From assembly GCA_903892995.1 (NCBI GenBank), contig CAITKP010000063.1, positions 1-64,000 of the forward strand: a stretch of 64,000 bases of DNA, written 5' to 3'. Shown piece after piece: positions 62,962 through 64,000 of the stretch; position 1 is the first letter of the stretch, and each line of letters begins with the position of its first letter. A program made the translations under genes and the position numbers. This stretch comes from an uncultured Campylobacterales bacterium (GTDB lineage Bacteria > Campylobacterota > Campylobacteria > Campylobacterales > Sulfurimonadaceae). Below the pieces are notes generated by a model. It worked only from the letters and a program-made list of their open reading frames with translations, searched no databases and was not told the DNA's origin.

Positions 62962-64000
62962 ATGAAATTTACAAATATTTTTTCGAGATTTTTAACAATT
63001 TTTGGACTTCTATTGATATTGAGTGTGAGTGGATGGGGGGCTTGTGGAACTTCAAATGGATCATGGACGCCTTCTTCAACTGCAACAACTGGGAGTGTTA
63101 CAACTACTGCTGAATATTACACTATTTCAGTTGTAGCTGCAGAAAATTTAAATATTTCCGTACAAAATACCTACTCTGGGGGTAGCACAAGAACACTAAC
63201 TGCGACTCTATATCCAGATAATGGGCTGTGTACTACTACATCTCTATGGAACACTACTATTGTTAAAAATACTACACAACCATCGGGAAATATTTTTGTC
63301 ACCGCTGGAACATACACATTAAAATTAGTAAGTAGTTCATCGAATAGTACTGGGTATTCTCTAACAGGCTTATTTACTCCGCCTCCGGCAGTAACTGCAA
63401 CAACGATGTCTGTAAATGAAAACGCTGCAGTTGGAACAGTTGTCGGTACTGTCTATGCAACAAATTCTCCTACAAGTTTCATACTAACCAATACAAATGG
63501 AACCGCACAGTCTCTATTTGACATCAGTGCATCAGGGCAGATAACAGTTCATAGTGGTGCAGTCCTTGACTATGAGACCACTCCTTCTTACACACTAAAA
63601 GCTACAGCCACTAACAGTGCGGGAAGTGGTTCTGCTAATATCACGATTAATCTCAATAATATCACTGGTCCAACAATTACATCTGCGCAAACATTTAGTA
63701 TTGTAAGCGGATCAGCAAATGGAACTTTTATTGGATCATTAGCCGTAACAATTCCTACACCGTTACCTTTTGGAAACACTATAACGTCATATACATCCAG
63801 CGATTCTGCGTTTGCCATCAGCAACGCAGGGGCTATTACCGTAGCTGATAGCGCTGGATTAAGTGTTGGTACTCATACCGTAACTGTAATCACAACCAAT
63901 GCAGAGGGAACTGATAGTAAAACTATTACAATAACTGTTACTGCTCCTTCTGCCAACCTCGCCCTTACAAATACTGATAGTCCTGATCCTGTGATTACAG
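62962..64000 (+). CDS. Exported cadherin-repeat-like surface protein, continues beyond window
   Basis: No stop before window end; MKFTNIFSRFLTIFGLLLILSVSGWGAC; SVNENAAVGTVVGTVYATN...FDISASGQITVHSGAVLDYETTPSYTLKATATNSAG. Confidence 0.75.
   Translation, partial: MKFTNIFSRFLTIFGLLLILSVSGWGACGTSNGSWTPSSTATTGSVTTTAEYYTISVVAAENLNISVQNTYSGGSTRTLTATLYPDNGLCTTTSLWNTTIVKNTTQPSGNIFVTAGTYTLKLVSSSSNSTGYSLTGLFTPPPAVTATTMSVNENAAVGTVVGTVYATNSPTSFILTNTNGTAQSLFDISASGQITVHSGAVLDYETTPSYTLKATATNSAGSGSANITINLNNITGPTITSAQTFSIVSGSANGTFIGSLAVTIPTPLPFGNTITSYTSSDSAFAISNAGAITVADSAGLSVGTHTVTVITTNAEGTDSKTITITVTAPSANLALTNTDSPDPVIT

Overview
Chromosomal window from a Campylobacterota (Sulfurimonas-like) bacterium, inferred from gene content, gene order and low GC. 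It holds an S10-spc ribosomal operon (rpsJ to secY-map-infA); an Mla-type lipid transport operon with a degenerate ATPase-position gene; nifU/nifS; six tRNA genes around 21.1-22.1 kb and one tRNA-Arg(CCU) at 45.9 kb; housekeeping genes (thiG, purN, nnr, kdsD, rarA, rplT, rpmI, purE, glyQ, mutY, a RecD-like helicase, ribA, hemB, argF, trpS, hpf, hemJ); a chemotaxis block (CheZ-like, MCPs, CheR, CheB, PAS); two paralogous FCSD-type flavoproteins, one with a Rieske protein and a monoheme cytochrome; and the 5' part of a cadherin-repeat-like surface protein. Main observations: (1) a highly iterated perfect palindrome, TTACATGTAA (extended [G]CTTACATGTAAG[C]), with 28 exact copies found by eye, inside genes and in intergenic hairpins, roughly two orders of magnitude above chance; (2) a ~747-bp mini-island carrying only a HepT/MntA toxin-antitoxin pair, inserted at the 3' end of tRNA-Arg(CCU) and bounded by 35-bp perfect direct repeats, with no integrase; (3) an unlisted 43-aa hyperacidic Asp/Glu/Tyr microprotein with a strong Shine-Dalgarno; (4) an Mla-operon ATPase-like gene lacking all NTPase motifs and any ATG/GTG/TTG start over its first half, with a possible ATT start; (5) overlapping competing hairpins between an FCSD flavoprotein and a Rieske gene. 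All counts and alignments were done by eye.
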